This document shows positions 38,884 through 41,185 of a DNA stretch of 41,185 nucleotides, piece after piece. Position 1 is the stretch's first letter. Every line of letters starts with the position of its first letter. The stretch is from contig UQXT01000004.1 in NCBI GenBank assembly GCA_900545075.1, forward strand, positions 1 through 41,185, read 5' to 3'. The DNA is from an uncultured Collinsella sp. GTDB lineage: Bacteria > Actinomycetota > Coriobacteriia > Coriobacteriales > Coriobacteriaceae. The notes under the pieces were generated by a model that did not search any database, was not told the origin of the DNA, and saw only the letters and a list, made by a program, of their open reading frames with translations. The position numbers and the translations under genes were made by a program.

Positions 38884-41073
38884 ATGAAGAACATCCTGCA
38901 TCTGTTTAAGCGCGATGTCCAAAACGTGTCTCGCTCCGTAATCGGCTTGGTTGTCGTGATGGGCCTCATTATCGTGCCGTGCCTGTACGCGTGGTTTAAC
39001 ATCGCCGGCAGCTGGGATCCGTACGGCAACACCGGCAATCTTAAGATCGCCGTGGTCAACACCGATGAGGGTTACGAGAGCGATCTGATCCCCGTCGAGG
39101 TCAACGTGGGCGAAAACGTGACCGCCACCCTGCGCGGCAACGAGAACTTCGACTGGGTTGTGCTCAACGATCGAGAAAAGGCCATCGAGGGCGTCAAATC
39201 GGGCGCATACTATGCGGCTGTCGTTATCCCTAAGACGTTTAGTGCCGATATGATGACGCTCTTTTCGACCGACGTTAAGCATGCCGATATCGAGTTTTAC
39301 GAGAATCAGAAGGCCAACGCCATCGCGCAGATCGTGACCGAGAAGGGTTCGAGCGCCGTTCAAAGCCAGGTTAACGAAACTTTTACCGAGACCATTACGA
39401 ACATCGGTCTTAAGACGGTGTCCAGCCTGCTCGATTACATGAGCACCGACCAGGTCAGCAACTTTATCGCCAACCTGTCCTCGACGCTCGGCGATTCGGT
39501 CCAGGACCTGCAGGACGTTCAGGCCAGCGCAACGTCGCTTGCGGGCATTTTGAGCTCCACGTCCGATTCGCTGACGTCGGCGAGCGGTATGCTCCAGCAG
39601 ACGGGTACGGTCGATGAGTCGACCAAGCAGTTGATGGAGCACGCCAAGAGCGGCATCAATGATTCCAAGGAAGCGCTCAAGGCCGCCAACGATGCCGTTG
39701 ACGCGGCGATTGACGGAAGCGCGGGCTCGTTCGAGAACGTGTCCGCCGAGCTCGCGAAGGCGTTCGATGCCGCGAACCAGCATGTCGACCTTACGGTGTC
39801 CCAACTCAACGATGCCGCTGCGGCTCTCAATGCGCGCGCCAAGGATATCGATGCGACGGCCGATCAGCTCCGCAGCCTTGCCGACCAGGTGAACGATGAG
39901 AATTTGAAGGACGGCCTCAAGTCCGCCGCGACGTCGCTGGGCAGAATCGCCGTTGAGTACCGCAACAATGCCAAGGATCTGGCGGCCACCGCGAAGTCTC
40001 TCTCCGATAGCATGGCCGAGGTCAACAACTCGCGTGCCGAGGTCGATCAGGCCATCGCCGATGCCAAGGCCGGCATCGCGGGCGCCAAATCCGATTACGA
40101 TTCCACGTTCTCGGTTAAGGCCAAGGAGCTCAAGAAGACGGTTTCGGGCATCCTGGACTCGCTCGATGGCATCTCGGGCGATCTGGATAGCGCCGTAGAC
40201 GGCCTGACCGACGCATCCGGTTCGCTGGCAAAGGGCCTCTCCAAGGCTGCAAAGTTGGTCAACAAGGCTTCCGATCAGCTGGGCGAGGCGTCGGACAAGA
40301 TCAGCGCGTTTAAGGACGAGCTCGACGGCGCCTTGATGTCGGATGACCTCGCTACGATCAAGACGATGATCGGCAATGATCCCGAGGGTCTGGCCGTGTC
40401 GCTTTCCGGCCCCGTCGCGCTCGACCGCAAGCCGGTCTATCCGATTCGCAACTACGGTTCGGCCATGGCACCGTTCTACACGATTCTGTCGCTATGGGTC
40501 GGCTCGATCGTACTGGCAGCCATGATGAAGGTCTCGGTCGACGATGAGCTTATCAACGAGCTTATCCCCGTGCGCCTGCACGAGATCTACCTGGGCCGCT
40601 ACCTGTTCTTTGGCGGTCTGGCTCTGCTGCAGGCAACGCTCGTGTGTGCGGGCGACATCCTGTTCTTTGGCATTCAGTGCGACAACCCGCTGCAGTTTGT
40701 GCTGGCGGGCTGGGTCGCGAGTCTCGTGTTCTCCAATATCGTCTACACGCTTACGGTGTCGTTTGGCGATATCGGCAAGGCTTTGGCCGTTGTGCTGCTG
40801 GTCATGCAGGTCGGCGGTTCGGGCGGTACGTTCCCCATCGAGATGACCGGCCCTGTGTTCCAGGCGATCTATCCGTTCTTGCCGTTCACTCACGGCATCA
40901 ACGCCATGCATGCCGCCATGGCTGGCGCCTACCATATGGAGTACTGGGTTGAGCTGGGCATTCTGGCGAGCTATCTGATTCCGTCGCTGGCCCTGGGCGT
41001 CGTCTTCCGCCGCCCGGTCATCAAAGCCAACGATTGGATCATCGAAAAGCTGGAGAGTACTAAATTAATCTAG
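38884..41073 (+). CDS. YhgE/Pip-type membrane protein (second of two)
   Basis: A 729-residue paralogue of the preceding protein. N-terminal helix with LFKRDVQNVSRSVIGLVVVM and VPCLYAWFNIAGSWDPYGN. The external coiled-coil stalk (about 170-490) is rich in Ala/Ser/Asp. Five or six C-terminal helices include QVGGSGGTFPIEMTGPVFQA, the same ABC-2-like pattern. ATG 38884 immediately follows the previous TAA and has AAGGAGGTGAGG upstream, so the pair is co-translated. The two may form a hetero-oligomeric envelope complex (inference). Confidence 0.92.
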   Translation: MKNILHLFKRDVQNVSRSVIGLVVVMGLIIVPCLYAWFNIAGSWDPYGNTGNLKIAVVNTDEGYESDLIPVEVNVGENVTATLRGNENFDWVVLNDREKAIEGVKSGAYYAAVVIPKTFSADMMTLFSTDVKHADIEFYENQKANAIAQIVTEKGSSAVQSQVNETFTETITNIGLKTVSSLLDYMSTDQVSNFIANLSSTLGDSVQDLQDVQASATSLAGILSSTSDSLTSASGMLQQTGTVDESTKQLMEHAKSGINDSKEALKAANDAVDAAIDGSAGSFENVSAELAKAFDAANQHVDLTVSQLNDAAAALNARAKDIDATADQLRSLADQVNDENLKDGLKSAATSLGRIAVEYRNNAKDLAATAKSLSDSMAEVNNSRAEVDQAIADAKAGIAGAKSDYDSTFSVKAKELKKTVSGILDSLDGISGDLDSAVDGLTDASGSLAKGLSKAAKLVNKASDQLGEASDKISAFKDELDGALMSDDLATIKTMIGNDPEGLAVSLSGPVALDRKPVYPIRNYGSAMAPFYTILSLWVGSIVLAAMMKVSVDDELINELIPVRLHEIYLGRYLFFGGLALLQATLVCAGDILFFGIQCDNPLQFVLAGWVASLVFSNIVYTLTVSFGDIGKALAVVLLVMQVGGSGGTFPIEMTGPVFQAIYPFLPFTHGINAMHAAMAGAYHMEYWVELGILASYLIPSLALGVVFRRPVIKANDWIIEKLESTKLI

Positions 41074-41148
41074 CGCAACAATGTAAACGCTGATGCCGCG
41101 GCAATGTCAGCGAGCGAGCCGCATTTGCGCCAAGGTGACGTGAAATGA

Positions 41149-41177
41149 AAGGGCGCTGACCTTCTGGTCGCGCCCTT
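41149..41177. terminator. GC-rich hairpin after the YhgE/Pip pair
   Basis: AAGGGCGC-T-GACC-TTCT-GGTC-GCGCCCTT, 12 bp with one bulge. No T tract follows on the plus strand within the window, so termination is only likely. Confidence 0.5.
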
Positions 41178-41185
41178 GAAATTGA

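Noticed and set aside
37399..39804. 801-residue minus-strand frame across both YhgE/Pip genes
   Set aside because: Antisense shadow with no motif; it spans the join of two co-directional genes with good Shine-Dalgarno sequences.

Overview
The window is a GC-rich, densely packed stretch of bacterial chromosome. Gene content and protein style (a Tad pilus operon, a YhgE/Pip pair, VanRS-like and PhoPR-like two-component systems, a compact metG/ksgA/tatD housekeeping run) suggest a gut actinomycete of the class Coriobacteriia, most like Collinsella. That assignment is inferred from overall character; there is no rRNA gene or other decisive marker in the window.

Region 1 (1-9145) is a tight Tad (type IVb / Flp) pilus operon. 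It opens inside a gene that is probably cpaB/rcpC, then runs tadZ/cpaE, tadA/cpaF, tadB, tadC, the Flp pilin, a small anchored protein, a second pilin-like protein, a TadE-like protein, a long TadG-like protein, another TadE-like protein and a DUF192 protein. Most junctions overlap by 1-4 bases, so the genes are probably translationally coupled. No prepilin peptidase or secretin is visible here. One TadE-like gene has no ATG, GTG or TTG at a plausible place. Four proteins share an A-Q-x-T-x-E segment in front of a hydrophobic helix.

Region 2 (9146-10437) holds a small toxin-antitoxin-like pair behind a perfect inverted repeat, then tRNA-Phe and an unusual element: the 3' end of the tRNA gene and its terminator are duplicated around about 120 bp of nested hairpins. 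The same architecture recurs beside tRNA-Ser 13.7 kb away. The two elements differ in sequence but keep the same hairpins, several with GNRA-type loops. This is the most novel signal in the window.

Region 3 (10438-23483) carries a GH5-like protein with an altered catalytic motif behind a TetR-like palindrome; the housekeeping genes rsmI, metG, ksgA and tatD; tRNA-Leu; an SPFH/band-7 protein; rlmH; proC; a small antisense membrane protein; serS; an unknown gene with an upstream SOS-like box; tRNA-Arg; and an 813-residue unknown protein with a TPR-like C-terminal part.

Region 4 (23484-30681) has tRNA-Ser and its element, a D,D-carboxypeptidase on the minus strand divergent from a VanRS-like pair, a pstB without pstSCA, and a PhoPR-like pair. 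Region 5 (30682-33491) is a capsule-regulation trio (Wzz-like modulator, BY-kinase, PHP-type phosphatase) followed by a GNAT acetyltransferase. Region 6 (33492-41185) has htpG, two very large intergenic hairpins and two consecutive YhgE/Pip-type membrane proteins. Only the D,D-carboxypeptidase and the 57-residue membrane protein are encoded on the minus strand.
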